Source: Terriglobia bacterium
GTDB lineage: Bacteria > Acidobacteriota > Terriglobia > Terriglobales > Acidobacteriaceae
DNA length: 64,000 nt
NCBI GenBank assembly: GCA_020072815.1
Contig: JAIQGE010000011.1
Span: 62,001-126,000 of the forward strand
Direction: 5' to 3'
The position numbers were made by a program, and so were the translations under genes. The notes under the pieces are model-generated. The model ran no database searches. It saw only the letters and a program-made list of their open reading frames with translations, and had not been told where the DNA came from. Shown piece after piece: positions 1 to 8,451 of the stretch. The first letter of the stretch is position 1; every line of letters starts with the position of its first letter.

Positions 1-782
1 CAGCTTCGTTCTCGAACGATGGAACCAAGGTGGTGTTTACCGACGAATGGGGCGGCGGCTTGGGGCCGCGGTGCCGTGCCAACGACCCCAACAAGTGGGG
101 CGCGGACGCCCTCTTTACCGTGAAGGACGGCAAGCTGAGTTTTCAGAGCTATTACAAGATGCCGGCTGCGCAGGGTGATACGGAGAACTGCGTGGCGCAC
201 AACGGCTCGCTGGTTCCCGTCCCAGGCCGCGACATTGAAGCGCAGGCCTGGTACCAGGGCGGCATCTCCATCGTGGACTTTACGGACGCAGCACACCCCA
301 TGGAAATTGCCTACTTTGACCGCGGGCCGATCGATGCGAAGGCGCTGGTGCTGGGCGGCGAGTGGTCAGCCTATTGGTACAACGGCCACATTTACGCTTC
401 GGAGATTGCGCGCGGACTGGACGTTTTTGAACTGACGCCAACCAAGTTCTTGACCCAGAACGAAATTGACGCGGCCAAGACCGTCCGGGTCAGTGAGTTG
501 AATGTGCAGAACCAGCAAAAGATCGAGTGGCCGGCAAAATTGGTCGTCGCCAAGGCCTACGTGGACCAATTGTCCCGGTCGCAGGCCCTGCCGCCAGAGA
601 AGATCGCAGCTCTGCACAAAGCAATTCAAAGCGCAGAGAGTTCGCACATGAGCAAGGCTGCGCTGGCGAAGTTAAAGAGCATGGCGCCGTCGTTGACAAA
701 AGACGCCGGTACAGCGAAAAGCCAGGCAGATTCGACACGGCTGCGTGCTTTGGCTGAGATTCTGGAGCATCCATCAACCTAA
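1..782 (+). CDS. LVIVD-repeat-type secreted protein, 3' part
   Basis: The reading frame is open from base 3, so the 5' end lies outside the window; the GTG at 30 is only an internal codon. Visible phrases such as SNDGTKVVFTDEW, GGISIVDFTDAAHP and IYASEIARGLDVFEL are typical of LVIVD-repeat beta-propeller proteins, which are usually exported. The last 80 residues after the propeller are an Ala/Lys/Ser-rich helical tail. A role cannot be assigned from this part. The gene ends about 190 bp before the left attachment site of the integrated element, so it belongs to the original chromosome. Confidence 0.7.
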   Translation, partial: ASFSNDGTKVVFTDEWGGGLGPRCRANDPNKWGADALFTVKDGKLSFQSYYKMPAAQGDTENCVAHNGSLVPVPGRDIEAQAWYQGGISIVDFTDAAHPMEIAYFDRGPIDAKALVLGGEWSAYWYNGHIYASEIARGLDVFELTPTKFLTQNEIDAAKTVRVSELNVQNQQKIEWPAKLVVAKAYVDQLSRSQALPPEKIAALHKAIQSAESSHMSKAALAKLKSMAPSLTKDAGTAKSQADSTRLRALAEILEHPST

Positions 783-861
783 GTTGAGCTGTTCCGGCGG
801 CGTATAGGGCCGCCGGGCGAAATCCAAACCCTGAGCTTGCCGAAGAGGACGCGCTAGATCC

Positions 862-961
862 CGCCGCGAGACCCTTGTGGCCGCCGAGCGGCGTGCCTTA
901 GGCGCAGAAGAAATTGTTCATCGGAGACAAGATCTCAAGCGGTTTGTCGCGAAAGCGACAA
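862..961. repeat. Dispersed ~100-bp repeat, left copy
   Basis: This stretch resembles 10850-10946 over about 97 bp. Both begin with CGCCGCGAG, contain a CGCCGAGCGGC block and GCAGAAG, and end in AAGCGGTTTG followed by a GCGACA motif. The copy has diverged more than the ones at 10.8-10.9 kb. Its place just outside the left attachment site means the same repeat family lies on both sides of the inserted element, probably by chance because the family is dispersed. Confidence 0.6.
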
Positions 962-967
962 AAAGGA

Positions 968-993
968 TGGAGGCGCGGGTCGGAATCGAACCG
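968..993. other. Left attachment site (tRNA-Cys 3' fragment)
   Basis: These 26 bases are identical to 10177-10202, the T-arm, acceptor strand and CCA of tRNA-Cys read on the minus strand. The sequences diverge on both sides (A versus T before the repeat, GCGGCGG versus ACGCAT after it). The fragment is not part of a tRNA here, because the upstream tRNA body is absent. Confidence 0.9.
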
Positions 994-1070
994 GCGGCGG
1001 CCTTTTAGAATCTGTAAGTTGCTGATTATTAACTGTCCTAGATGGCCAACATGTCCACGATGTCCGGATT

Positions 1071-1090
1071 CCTAGCACAAATTAGCACAA
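1071..1090. promoter_or_regulatory. Candidate integrase arm-type site, left
   Basis: CCTAGCACAAATTAGCACAA contains two TAGCACAA units. A close relative in the same orientation, with TAGCACAA followed by TAACACAA, lies at 10089-10110 near the integrase start. Paired short direct repeats inside each end of an element are what is expected for arm-type integrase or excisionase sites. The role is inferred. Confidence 0.45.
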
Positions 1091-1151
1091 TTCTCGGCAA
1101 CGGTTATGACACGGTTGTAGGGCACAAGGTGATGCCCTATCCTTTTGACCC

Positions 1152-1508
1152 ATGAAAGAACCTTTTGCGACGGTTCGTGTCGATCTAATGCGCAAAGCGC
1201 TCACGGCTTTCTATGCGTCCGCACAGAAACAGAAGTACAAACGTGGGTGGTCAACCAAGGCGGGCGAAGCGGCACGCGGCGCGGTGAGCGGGGAATACTG
1301 GCTAACACAATTTGCTTATGAGAAGCGATGCCACGCATTCCGCAACATGATGAAAAACGGCGTGCCAAAACTGCTCCAGAGATGGGTTCTACCCGATGGA
1401 ACGCTCGATGACGTTCTCATTGCGGCTGTGGCAATTGCTCCATTGCGAGGCGACGGAAAATTTCGCATAAAGGAGTTTCTTTCAGCCGTTGCAAAAACCC
1501 CCAATTAG
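1152..1508 (+). CDS. Hypothetical element protein (118 aa)
   Basis: The protein is basic and mostly helical, with many Arg, Lys and Ala residues. It contains phrases such as KYKRGWSTKAGEAARGAVSGEYW and ends in KIKEFLSAVAK-like helical sequence. I recognise no family. The ATG at 1152 has no clear ribosome binding site. It is the first gene inside the left attachment site and is transcribed inward, away from it. Its codon use is less GC-biased than the flanking chromosome, which fits the element. It may be a DNA-binding or regulatory protein, but nothing in the sequence proves this. Confidence 0.5.
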   Translation: MKEPFATVRVDLMRKALTAFYASAQKQKYKRGWSTKAGEAARGAVSGEYWLTQFAYEKRCHAFRNMMKNGVPKLLQRWVLPDGTLDDVLIAAVAIAPLRGDGKFRIKEFLSAVAKTPN

Positions 1509-1749
1509 TAGAGTGTGGCAAATTTGACACATTTCTGAGAATTAATGTTTGTGTAAAGAAATGAGCTACGGAGGGCTATTTAGAAAGCACTGCCAACATT
1601 CAGCCCCCGCCCCCACCTATCCACGCATTCGCTTGCTACACAATGCCCGCGCCATCACGTTTGCGGCCCATCTAGCGAGCCGCGCAAAAGTCACGCTGGA
1701 GTACCAGCGGCGTTTTTTTCCACCTCTTCCCGCCCCGTATTAAACTTGA

Positions 1750-2235
1750 TTGCGAGTGGATATTGCGAACCAAAAGAAAGCCGTGATCCACCTCGCCTTC
1801 GAGGTGTATCACTTCCGTTGCTACCGCCGCTTATACGGCAACAGCCGGTTGACCCCGGTCGCCCGACAAGCAGTTATCTACTCTCTTCTCCTGCACGAGC
1901 GCGTGCTGCTTGGCTTTTTCAGCGAGCCGTTGCCCACCCGGAAAACAGACGATTGTTGGATGGGAGATTTCATAACAGACAACAACATTCGGAAAAAGCT
2001 AACTCCTTCTGCTTCAGCAAAGGCTATGGTCGTTGAACTGCACAAACGCCTCGCCCACTTCACACGAACGCGATGGGAGAGAACACCCGCCCCGACAATG
2101 GGGTTTTACGCAAAATATTTTGATGAGATTGAAAGGCTCATCAATGAGTTCCAGGCGGCGCTCCCTGTCGACATTCGACAGGTCTTCATCAACAAGTTGG
2201 ATTCGTTCGCCAAGAGCGAACCCTGTACGGCATAG
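1750..2235 (+). CDS. Hypothetical element protein (about 160 aa)
   Basis: The open frame begins with TTG at 1750, or GTG at 1756, with no strong ribosome binding site, so the start is uncertain. The protein is rich in aromatic and basic residues near its N-terminus and helical towards its C-terminus (FYAKYFDEIERLINEFQAAL). No family is recognised. It lies alone on the plus strand and converges with the prim-pol gene that ends at 2386. A spurious frame cannot be excluded, but the amphipathic helices look protein-like. Confidence 0.45.
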   Translation: MRVDIANQKKAVIHLAFEVYHFRCYRRLYGNSRLTPVARQAVIYSLLLHERVLLGFFSEPLPTRKTDDCWMGDFITDNNIRKKLTPSASAKAMVVELHKRLAHFTRTRWERTPAPTMGFYAKYFDEIERLINEFQAALPVDIRQVFINKLDSFAKSEPCTA

Positions 2236-2385
2236 CTACCCATAAACCGCCCCTTCCTCGCTGTCCTTTTGTACGCACCACAAAATCACAGAACGAACGG
2301 GAGAGAAGAAAACTTGTTTTCTCTCCCCGTGTGATGTGATGGGTCAGTTTGTACGCTGTACGCTCTCTTATAGTGGCGTACGCGC

Positions 2386-4152
2386 TCACCCGGCCATAAT
2401 AACCGCCTGTCCCGAGTCTGCCTGGAGCCGAGCGCGTGCCTTGGCTATCCAGGTTGTGCCCCGGTTGATATTGAGCGCCGCTAACTGTTCCTGTAGCTTC
2501 CTAACTGGCAGAGCTGGACTCGCCCGGATGACCGCCTCCGCCGCATCGTCCTTGCCGTCCTTGTTCCCCTTGAAGCCTTTGCGCCCTTGGAGCGTGACGG
2601 GGCGAGTCTCGGGGTCACCTACCATGTGCAACCGGCAATCCGGCGTGCATGTGACCTCAAAGTCTTTGGACTCAAAGTCACGTTGTTTCAGGTTGGACAG
2701 GAATGACGCGGACTCATACGGCTTGCTCGGATCTTGAAGCTTGGTGCCCCACGCGCAAGCGAGAAACGCTCCTAAGTCCCCACTACCGCGCATCGCATTC
2801 TCCAGGGTCATCACCTCCCCGGCGTCCTTGGGTGAGTGGTGCAGCATGACAACAGACTCCGCGCCCGCACGTAGTAGCGCGAAGATGCTGTCCGCGAAGG
2901 TCCGGGCATCTTGCGAGCTGCTCTCATCACCCTCAAAAAATCTGACGGCGGTGTCCAGGATGACAACGGAGCCGGGCAACGCTTCCTCTAGCGCCGGGTC
3001 ATTCAGCTTAAGCGTGCCGTCCGCACTGAGTGTGCGATAAAACAGCGTATCGCCCACGTAGTCTATTAGGCCAATCTTCTTGAGCCGGTCCGTAAACGGG
3101 CCAAGCGAAACCTCCGGGCACAAATACAAGACACGCTCCGGCTTCCTTACTACCTCGAAGTGGTCAAAGAGCTTTTCTCCAGATACAAGCGCGTGAGTCA
3201 CGTTAAGGGCTATGAGGCTCTTTCTTTCGCGTACCGGCCCGGCAATCGCGGTCACGCCTTCGCGCTGCAAGAAATCTTTAATCAGGAACGTGATGGGCGG
3301 CGCGTTGAGCGCGTCTTCCTTGCTGTGAAACAGTTCGCGCCAATCCGTGACCTTCTTTTCCTCGGGCCGGCTTCCGCCAATGACCGCGATAGGCTCCGGC
3401 TCGGGCAGGGTAAACTTACAGGCGTTTGTGATGAGCCTCTCTAGCTCTTCATCGTCCAATGGCGGTTGCATCCGCTCGTTAATATTAAGAGCGCGGGTAC
3501 GGATTTCTTCGTCCGTAAGCCCGGCGGCGCGTGCCTTGCCGAGTAGCCTTATCATGTTCTCGTTGCGCCACTCGGTTATAGGCGCATTGTCATCCCGGAC
3601 AGTGTGCTCGTCATCGGGTTTAGCGCGGAGCGCCCGCACCCGAGTAGGGACCGGCGCTATGGGCTTGTCCCACAACACGGCATACGGCTCTCCGCTGTCC
3701 GGGTGAACGCTTCCCGCCGCCATAACGTGCCCCTTGATTCCGCGCACGTCCCCCTTACACCCGCCCAACTCCCACCCGCCCACGGACGGGATAGGCTCGC
3801 CGTAATAGAGCTGGACGGCAAACTCCGGGCGGCGGCCCGTGCGTACCGCGAAAGTTTCCGGGATGTCATGGGCGCTTAGAAACTCGCGGAGGTGCGCTTC
3901 ATCGCGGACGCCGTGGTCAATGTCCAGCACGGTAAGGCCGCTAGGTCCGGGCGCTATCCCTACATTCGCATTCGGGTAGCGCGTCCACCATTCGCGGACC
4001 TTCACCTCATCTTCGGACGCGTTCTTATAGCCTCCGGTCTCCATCGGGACCTTTCCGCGACACGGAAAGACGTGCCAACCGCGAGCGATACACGAGAGGG
4101 CAATTTGTAAAAAACTACTCACGGGCCGCGCGCTCCCAAAGTTCATCGGCAT
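2386..4152 (-). CDS. Prim-pol primase/polymerase with RepA-like helicase domain
   Basis: Residues about 15-175 match a bifunctional primase-polymerase domain: GWHVFPCRGKVPM, then TVLDIDHG with the metal-binding acidic pair, and GIKGHVMAAGSVHPDSGEPY. A primase C-terminal helical region follows. Residues about 270-480 look like a RecA-fold RepA-type helicase, with VVILDTAVRFF as Walker B and VVMLHHSPK after it. The Walker A position reads GPVRERKS, lacking the usual second glycine. Such proteins start replication of plasmids and satellites. The gene overlaps the upstream minus-strand gene by 38 bases, so the two are probably one transcript. Confidence 0.85.
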   Translation of the reverse strand: MPMNFGSARPVSSFLQIALSCIARGWHVFPCRGKVPMETGGYKNASEDEVKVREWWTRYPNANVGIAPGPSGLTVLDIDHGVRDEAHLREFLSAHDIPETFAVRTGRRPEFAVQLYYGEPIPSVGGWELGGCKGDVRGIKGHVMAAGSVHPDSGEPYAVLWDKPIAPVPTRVRALRAKPDDEHTVRDDNAPITEWRNENMIRLLGKARAAGLTDEEIRTRALNINERMQPPLDDEELERLITNACKFTLPEPEPIAVIGGSRPEEKKVTDWRELFHSKEDALNAPPITFLIKDFLQREGVTAIAGPVRERKSLIALNVTHALVSGEKLFDHFEVVRKPERVLYLCPEVSLGPFTDRLKKIGLIDYVGDTLFYRTLSADGTLKLNDPALEEALPGSVVILDTAVRFFEGDESSSQDARTFADSIFALLRAGAESVVMLHHSPKDAGEVMTLENAMRGSGDLGAFLACAWGTKLQDPSKPYESASFLSNLKQRDFESKDFEVTCTPDCRLHMVGDPETRPVTLQGRKGFKGNKDGKDDAAEAVIRASPALPVRKLQEQLAALNINRGTTWIAKARARLQADSGQAVIMAG

Positions 4153-4474
4153 TGCCCAACCACTGACTCACACTCTCCGTACCCCCGCCCGCGCCGTGTG
4201 CCATTTGCCAATGTGTATTACGCGGACCATCACCAAAAAGCGCGGGGTGTGGTGATTCATACATTCTTTGTGCGTCATATAGGTCCTGGTGCTTGGCTAT
4301 CAGCGCCTCAAGATTCCTTTCGCAAACCCGCACGGCTATTTTGTGTGAGCCGTGGCACTCGCTATGACCACAGGGGATTGTGACGAAGAAATCAAAACCT
4401 GTGTGCTGTGATGCGAGCGTCCAATTCCAGCCCGCGAGAGTGAAGAAACGCGCCCATCTTAGTCTTAGCCACAT
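4115..4474 (-). CDS. Hypothetical protein with CGHSEC motif (119 aa)
   Basis: ATG 4474 is preferred over the GTG at 4483 because an AAAGGTG ribosome binding site lies just upstream. The protein has WARFFTLAGWNW near the start, then a VTIPCGHSECHGSH segment and a HWQMAHGAGGG segment. The layout resembles small phage proteins of nuclease-like fold, but the acidic catalytic residues I would expect are not evident. The Cys/His cluster may bind zinc. It overlaps the prim-pol gene and probably shares its transcript. The function is unknown. Confidence 0.6.
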   Translation of the reverse strand: MWLRLRWARFFTLAGWNWTLASQHTGFDFFVTIPCGHSECHGSHKIAVRVCERNLEALIAKHQDLYDAQRMYESPHPALFGDGPRNTHWQMAHGAGGGTESVSQWLGNADELWERAARE

Positions 4475-4525
4475 AGTCAACACCTTTCTGCCGGTTATCT
4501 TGGTGGGATTGCCTTTAAAGCCGGT

Positions 4526-4738
4526 TTAGAAATCCTCCAGGTCTTTGGGCTTTCGCCCTAACACCTCTTCCACTGTAAGGCCGCGCGGTACTCCCGGCAA
4601 TCTCCGCGTAGCTAACGCGGATTCCACCGCCTCTTGCGCCCATGTTTCCGGGCTGAATCCCATTTCTCGGACACCGTGAGAGGCCCGCTCTAATTCCGTG
4701 TACAGCTCATCGGGCAAAGTGATAGTGATTTGCCGCAT
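4526..4738 (-). CDS. Ribbon-helix-helix (CopG/MetJ-type) regulator (70 aa)
   Basis: The protein starts [20 protein letters not shown], a classic DNA-contacting beta strand followed by helix A of a ribbon-helix-helix fold. [18 protein letters not shown] then forms the second helix. The start at 4738 is chosen because AAGGAAGG lies just upstream and the family normally begins at this strand; a longer frame from 4789 exists. Family members bind DNA as dimers and repress their own or neighbouring genes. Here it lies between the capsid gene and the replication genes, so control of the element's lytic or replication genes is plausible. Confidence 0.8.
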   Translation of the reverse strand: MRQITITLPDELYTELERASHGVREMGFSPETWAQEAVESALATRRLPGVPRGLTVEEVLGRKPKDLEDF

Positions 4739-4909
4739 TAGACCTTCCTTCAAAAATCCCCGGCTCTCATACTCCCTAAAAAGAAACATGGGAGCCGGGT
4801 CCTAGAGGAAAATGTCAGATCACGCCCACGGCTGAGGACCCGAACAAAGGGTTGCGAGGACCGTGAGCGTCCCGCTGACTCGGGGTAAAATCTCCCTCGC
4901 CAAAATCGT

Positions 4910-6181
4910 TTACAGAATGCCAACCACCTCGGCAAAGCTCTGCGGGTGACGGAGCGCAACATCGGCCCTCAAGTCCGCAAGGAATCCGAATTGCAGGTTG
5001 TCACCGATGAATCTTTCCTGCAAAATGCGAATCCGTAAGCGGGTCCGAATGCCGAACATGAGTTGGGTGAAGTCGCCCACAATGGACTCACTCGCAACGC
5101 TTGACGAGCCGTGAGTTTGGTTGACGGGAACGGACGTGGTGGACAGGAATGGGATGTTCTGGAGCAAGTCCGGCTTACGCATCGGCTGTCCCAACGTGTC
5201 TTTGAGTTTCGCCGCCTTGGTGAGTGTCCGGGGTGCCATGATTGCCGCCGTTGGCATCTGTGCGTTAGCCGCAAGCAGCGCTTGGACGGCATCCACGAAC
5301 GGGTCAAAGTTCGTCAAGGCCGCGCCATTGGTCCCCATGTCAACGCTACCCACATTGCTTGTCCCGCTGATCCCGCGAGGTTGCGGTGCGGTGCCGGTGC
5401 CAAAGAGTCCAACACGGTCCAGCTCAACCGCGAAAGCGCCGGCGAAACAGGACAAGATGGCCTCATTGATGTTGACAGAATCGTCAAGCAATTCCTGAGA
5501 CACCTTCACCAATACGGCGAGCGATTGCGGCTTGAATTGCACCCGCTCAAAAGTTGGGTCCGCGAGTGCTACAGCGCCGGCCTCACTCCGCCATGCCGGG
5601 GTTGGGTCCGCTGAAATGCGGGCAATGTTTGTGGTTTCTGATTCGATTGGGACAGTCAACGCACCGGCTTGAATGCAAACCGTTTTGGAACGCATCAAGT
5701 CAATGAGTCCGGGGAGCAAATTGACCGGCACGGTCACATCCCCCGCACCAACGCCGCCCGCCTCTGACAAGGCCGCCTGAATCTCGGGGTTGCCGCTTGG
5801 CGAGACCATGCTTTTAACGAAGTCGCCAAAGCCAAAGCCGAGCGCGGCTCCGGGCGGCACCGCCGATGCAAAGCTCTGGTTATTTTTGAGCACCGGGACC
5901 GCGTGCCCGCGCTCATCACGCCAACACTCAAAAGCCCCGTTGTCATTGTTTGCTGCCCCGCCGCTGAGGACCATCCCTTTCGGGAACTGACGGGCGAGCG
6001 TGTTTTTTGCTTCGATTGGGTCAATCTTCTCATTCAACTTTTTGACTTCCGTCATGTGCTGATCGAAGATGACAGTTTCTTGTGCGGTCATTTCGCGCTT
6101 TGCACCTTCGGCACGCGCAAGGATAGCGTCCGCCGCTTGCAATGCTTGATGCCGCTCTTTTCGCATTTCAAACAAGTTCAT
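4910..6181 (-). CDS. HK97-family phage major capsid protein
   Basis: The protein is 423 residues, the usual size. Residues 1-65 form a charged helical region like the delta/scaffold domain. The HK97 core follows: SKTVCIQAGALTVPIES, WRSEAGAVALADPTFERV, LAVLVKVSQELLDDS, LDRVGLFGTGTAPQPRGI and a C-terminal segment, FLADLRADVALRHPQSFAEV. This protein forms the icosahedral shell. No portal, prohead protease, terminase or head-tail gene lies nearby, so the shell could be finished only with helper-phage parts, or the protein serves another purpose such as an encapsulin-like shell or capsid interference. Confidence 0.93.
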   Translation of the reverse strand: MNLFEMRKERHQALQAADAILARAEGAKREMTAQETVIFDQHMTEVKKLNEKIDPIEAKNTLARQFPKGMVLSGGAANNDNGAFECWRDERGHAVPVLKNNQSFASAVPPGAALGFGFGDFVKSMVSPSGNPEIQAALSEAGGVGAGDVTVPVNLLPGLIDLMRSKTVCIQAGALTVPIESETTNIARISADPTPAWRSEAGAVALADPTFERVQFKPQSLAVLVKVSQELLDDSVNINEAILSCFAGAFAVELDRVGLFGTGTAPQPRGISGTSNVGSVDMGTNGAALTNFDPFVDAVQALLAANAQMPTAAIMAPRTLTKAAKLKDTLGQPMRKPDLLQNIPFLSTTSVPVNQTHGSSSVASESIVGDFTQLMFGIRTRLRIRILQERFIGDNLQFGFLADLRADVALRHPQSFAEVVGIL

Positions 6182-6349
6182 AAAGATCCTTTTCGTTTTT
6201 TGAGATGTTTCGCGTCTCGTTTTCCGGCAATGCGGTTTGCTAACGCGAGTGGCCTGTAGCCTTCCCTACAGGCAGCTCATTTAAACTTGGTGAGGGGCAG
6301 TGTCATGTGTTGTCTGCCCCCATGCCGGGCCGGTGAAGGCCGGGCAAAC

Positions 6350-6544
6350 TCAAAATCTTGGGCGCGTGTCCTCCAGCGAGTAGAGGCGCTCCAGGAACGG
6401 CGCGGAATCGTCGTATGCGTGCACCTCGGGCGTGATGCAATACTCCAGGACAAACCGCGCGAGAATCGGGACGGGGACGCGCGATTTTTTGCCCCGTGCA
6501 ATCCCGGCTAATTCCTTCCGCGCTATTTCATTGTTCAAATACAT
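6350..6544 (-). CDS. Excisionase-like DNA-binding protein (64 aa)
   Basis: The segment YLNNEIARKELAGIARGKKSRVP followed by a short helix resembles the second half of excisionase-type helix-turn-helix domains (MerR-like wHTH), in which a basic turn is followed by R(V/I)P and an ARF helix. The first helix of the domain seems to be missing. The ATG at 6544 has a good AAGGGGGA site upstream. It lies upstream of the capsid gene on the same strand. A recombination directionality factor is the best guess, from similarity of pattern only. Confidence 0.5.
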   Translation of the reverse strand: MYLNNEIARKELAGIARGKKSRVPVPILARFVLEYCITPEVHAYDDSAPFLERLYSLEDTRPRF

Positions 6545-6678
6545 AACTTTTCCCCCTTGGCTCTTCCGCGCTCAAATTGGGCTAGAATAAAAACAGCCCT
6601 AGTGTGATACGTTCGCTCGTGTCCATCTTGGCTACCCGGCGTCGTTGGGCCGCAATCCCTTCGACGCCCTTTTTCGGT

Positions 6679-6864
6679 TTAACTAATTCCGCCCTCTCCG
6701 ATTTCTCTCAACTCGTCATAAATGTTTGGCATACGCTTCCTGACAAACTGAAGCGCCTCTTCGCCCGTAAGCCCGGACTCTTTAGCCTCTTGGTTTGCGC
6801 GTGCCTTCGCTTCCTCACGCCACGTTGCCCTGCATTCTTCCTTTGTAAGTTCGTCTCGGTTCAT
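6679..6864 (-). CDS. Small charged protein (61 aa)
   Basis: MNRDELTKEECRATWREEAK opens a strongly charged, helical protein with GLTGEEALQFVRKRMPNIYDE in its second half. An AGGGGAG site lies just upstream of the ATG, which supports a real gene. I recognise no family. It lies in the same minus-strand block as the capsid and excisionase-like genes and may be a small regulator or scaffold-like factor. Confidence 0.55.
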   Translation of the reverse strand: MNRDELTKEECRATWREEAKARANQEAKESGLTGEEALQFVRKRMPNIYDELREIGEGGIS

Positions 6865-6888
6865 ATCACTCCCCTATTGTCTCGGTTT

Positions 6889-7392
6889 CTAATTCGCTAC
6901 TTTCTTGAATCCGCCTCTAGCTTGCTGATTACGTGCCGCCAACAAGCGCCCCTCGGCCTCGGGTCCGGCCATGAACGGCCACACAAAAGCTACTCGCTTC
7001 TGTTCTGACTTATCCGCGTCTGGATCTTCCTGGATAAACAGCACGCCCAAAAAGAGGGGCTTATCCAGAGCCATAACCCTTTCGACAAAAACGCCGATTT
7101 CCTCTGGTTTAGGTAGCGCGATTGTTTCCGCGAGCACATGCGCCTTGCCTTTCGTCTCCGGCTGACAGAACACAAGACCGGCGGAGGCATGATTCTTGTT
7201 TAGGCCCGCACCTTCCATCTCGTTTCTCAGCCGGTCAAACAGCTCCATAGTCCGCGCCATTGCTTCCATCTTGGACAGCAACCGATTTTGAATAGTGCGC
7301 GGGAGTGCTGATTTAAATTTCCGGCGCACGACCTGAGTCTTCGTCATTGTGGCGTCCAGTGGGTTTGCGGATTTTCTTCTGCTCAGTCTCAT
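6889..7392 (-). CDS. Hypothetical element protein (167 aa)
   Basis: The first 50 residues are very basic (RLSRRKS, VVRRKFKSALPRTI). The rest contains VFCQPETKGKAHVLAETIALPKPEE, FLGVLFIQEDPDADKSEQKRVAFVWPF and a C-terminal basic tail. No family is recognised. I choose ATG 7392 because a TTGACA (7427-7432, minus), an 18-bp spacer and TATGCT (7403-7408) leave only 10 nt before it, suggesting a leaderless message; ATG 7407 and ATG 7349-7347 are alternatives. It would be the first gene of the minus-strand block and lies beside a candidate operator at 7445-7472. Confidence 0.55.
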   Translation of the reverse strand: MRLSRRKSANPLDATMTKTQVVRRKFKSALPRTIQNRLLSKMEAMARTMELFDRLRNEMEGAGLNKNHASAGLVFCQPETKGKAHVLAETIALPKPEEIGVFVERVMALDKPLFLGVLFIQEDPDADKSEQKRVAFVWPFMAGPEAEGRLLAARNQQARGGFKKVAN

Positions 7393-7856
7393 AGGCAAAA
7401 GCAGCATATCCCTAAGCGGCTCCGATTGTCAACTAGTATCGTATTAGTCCTACTTACCTTTAAGTGGAACTACTAAGACATGAGCAATATGGATCACAAG
7501 CGCGCCCGCGTCAACACCTAATTTCCGACACATTCCGGATTTGTGCTAATTCACAAAATGGCGCGGTTGCAAAGCCTTATGACGGCGAGCGTTGCGCGGG
7601 AGTGACGTGGGTTCAATTATTTTTGTTTGTGAGGTTTCCTTGACTCGTTCGCCCCGGCGAGAAGTGCAAACTGGAGATGTGAGTTGTCTAAAATGCCCTT
7701 TTCGACTACAGAAGGGTTGCAATTTTCGGATAGCGGGGAGTACGGTATGCGGCTTAGAGTGCCCCGTCCCCGCCCGGCAAAAAGGGAAAAGCAGGCGTGG
7801 GCGGAACCATCCAAGGCAATAGTCACCACGCTTCCTTCGCGCTCACAATCGAACGA
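7393..7856. other. Control region between divergent element genes
   Basis: No convincing gene lies here. The region holds a minus-strand promoter (TTGACA 7427-7432, TATGCT 7403-7408) and an inverted repeat (7445-7472). It also has a Cys-containing open frame on the plus strand (7592-7822), which I do not accept as a gene. Confidence 0.5.
7445..7472. promoter_or_regulatory. Candidate operator, 12-bp inverted repeat
   Basis: TAGTCCTACTTA and TAAGTGGAACTA are inverted copies with 10 of 12 positions matching and a 4-base spacer. The site lies just upstream of the minus-strand promoter of the gene at 6889-7392, between the two gene blocks of the element. A dimeric repressor such as the ribbon-helix-helix protein could bind here; that link is a guess. 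Confidence 0.45.
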
Positions 7857-8216
7857 ATGAATAAGTCTACAAAGCAATTTAAGCAGTTCTGCCAGTGCGG
7901 GCACCTTCGTGAAGACCATGACCCTAGTTTCCAGAGGTGCGACGGATACGATGAGGGAGAGGTCTTGCCGTCGGTTCCCGAGGGCCAGCCGTACCCGCCA
8001 ATGCCTGATTGTTCGTGCCGAGAGTTTGTCTCAATGCGGTGGACAGTGGCGGAGAACTCGGGAAACGGAATCGTCATAGAGTCACCGAACAGACAGCACC
8101 GAAAACGTGTAGAGCGCCCGGCCAAAATGCCCCGCCAAGAATTCATTGGATGGCTTCAGCCGGAGATGACGCTTTCCGATGCAACCTTGTATGAGATCCT
8201 AAAACCGTGGCTTTAG
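7857..8216 (+). CDS. Hypothetical Cys-rich element protein (119 aa)
   Basis: The N-terminal half contains FCQCGHLREDHDPSFQRCDGYDE and later DCSCREF, a set of Cys and His residues that could bind zinc. The C-terminal half is basic and then helical (PRQEFIGWLQPEMTLSDATLYEILKPWL). An upstream in-frame ATG at 7797 exists, but the Cys-rich domain starts soon after 7857, so I use the shorter form. No clear ribosome binding site is seen. The family is unknown. Confidence 0.5.
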   Translation: MNKSTKQFKQFCQCGHLREDHDPSFQRCDGYDEGEVLPSVPEGQPYPPMPDCSCREFVSMRWTVAENSGNGIVIESPNRQHRKRVERPAKMPRQEFIGWLQPEMTLSDATLYEILKPWL

Positions 8217-8451
8217 ACATTCTCGTCCCGCGTAAGCACCCGTTCCGCGCAGTAGGATGCGATTAGAGCGGCCCGCAATTTTTGGCAGTGGGGTACTAGT
8301 GCCTGTTTTTCCACGTTGCGGAAACAAGCGCGTCAAGCCGGTCTTGCCGTTTCTCGTCAGCGGAAGATTTCTGGAAGTTTTGCCCGAGTGCGGGCGGCGG
8401 TTAAATTCGTTTGGGCATTGAGGCATTGAGGCGGGAGTCCAAGCAGGAGTT

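Larger units (their letters stand above)
783..1151. other. Intergenic junction region
   Basis: No gene is seen in these 369 bases. The stretch holds a diverged copy of a dispersed repeat of about 100 bp (862-961), the tRNA-Cys 3'-end duplicate (968-993) and, inside the element, a pair of TAGCACAA motifs (1071-1090). Confidence 0.7.

Noticed and set aside
1549-1743. 64-residue open frame on the plus strand
   Set aside because: Low complexity, no ribosome binding site and no family pattern; it reads as chance.
7592-7822. 76-residue Cys-containing open frame on the plus strand
   Set aside because: It starts at TTG without a ribosome binding site, and an open frame overlaps it on the other strand. 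The Cys pattern is suggestive but too weak.
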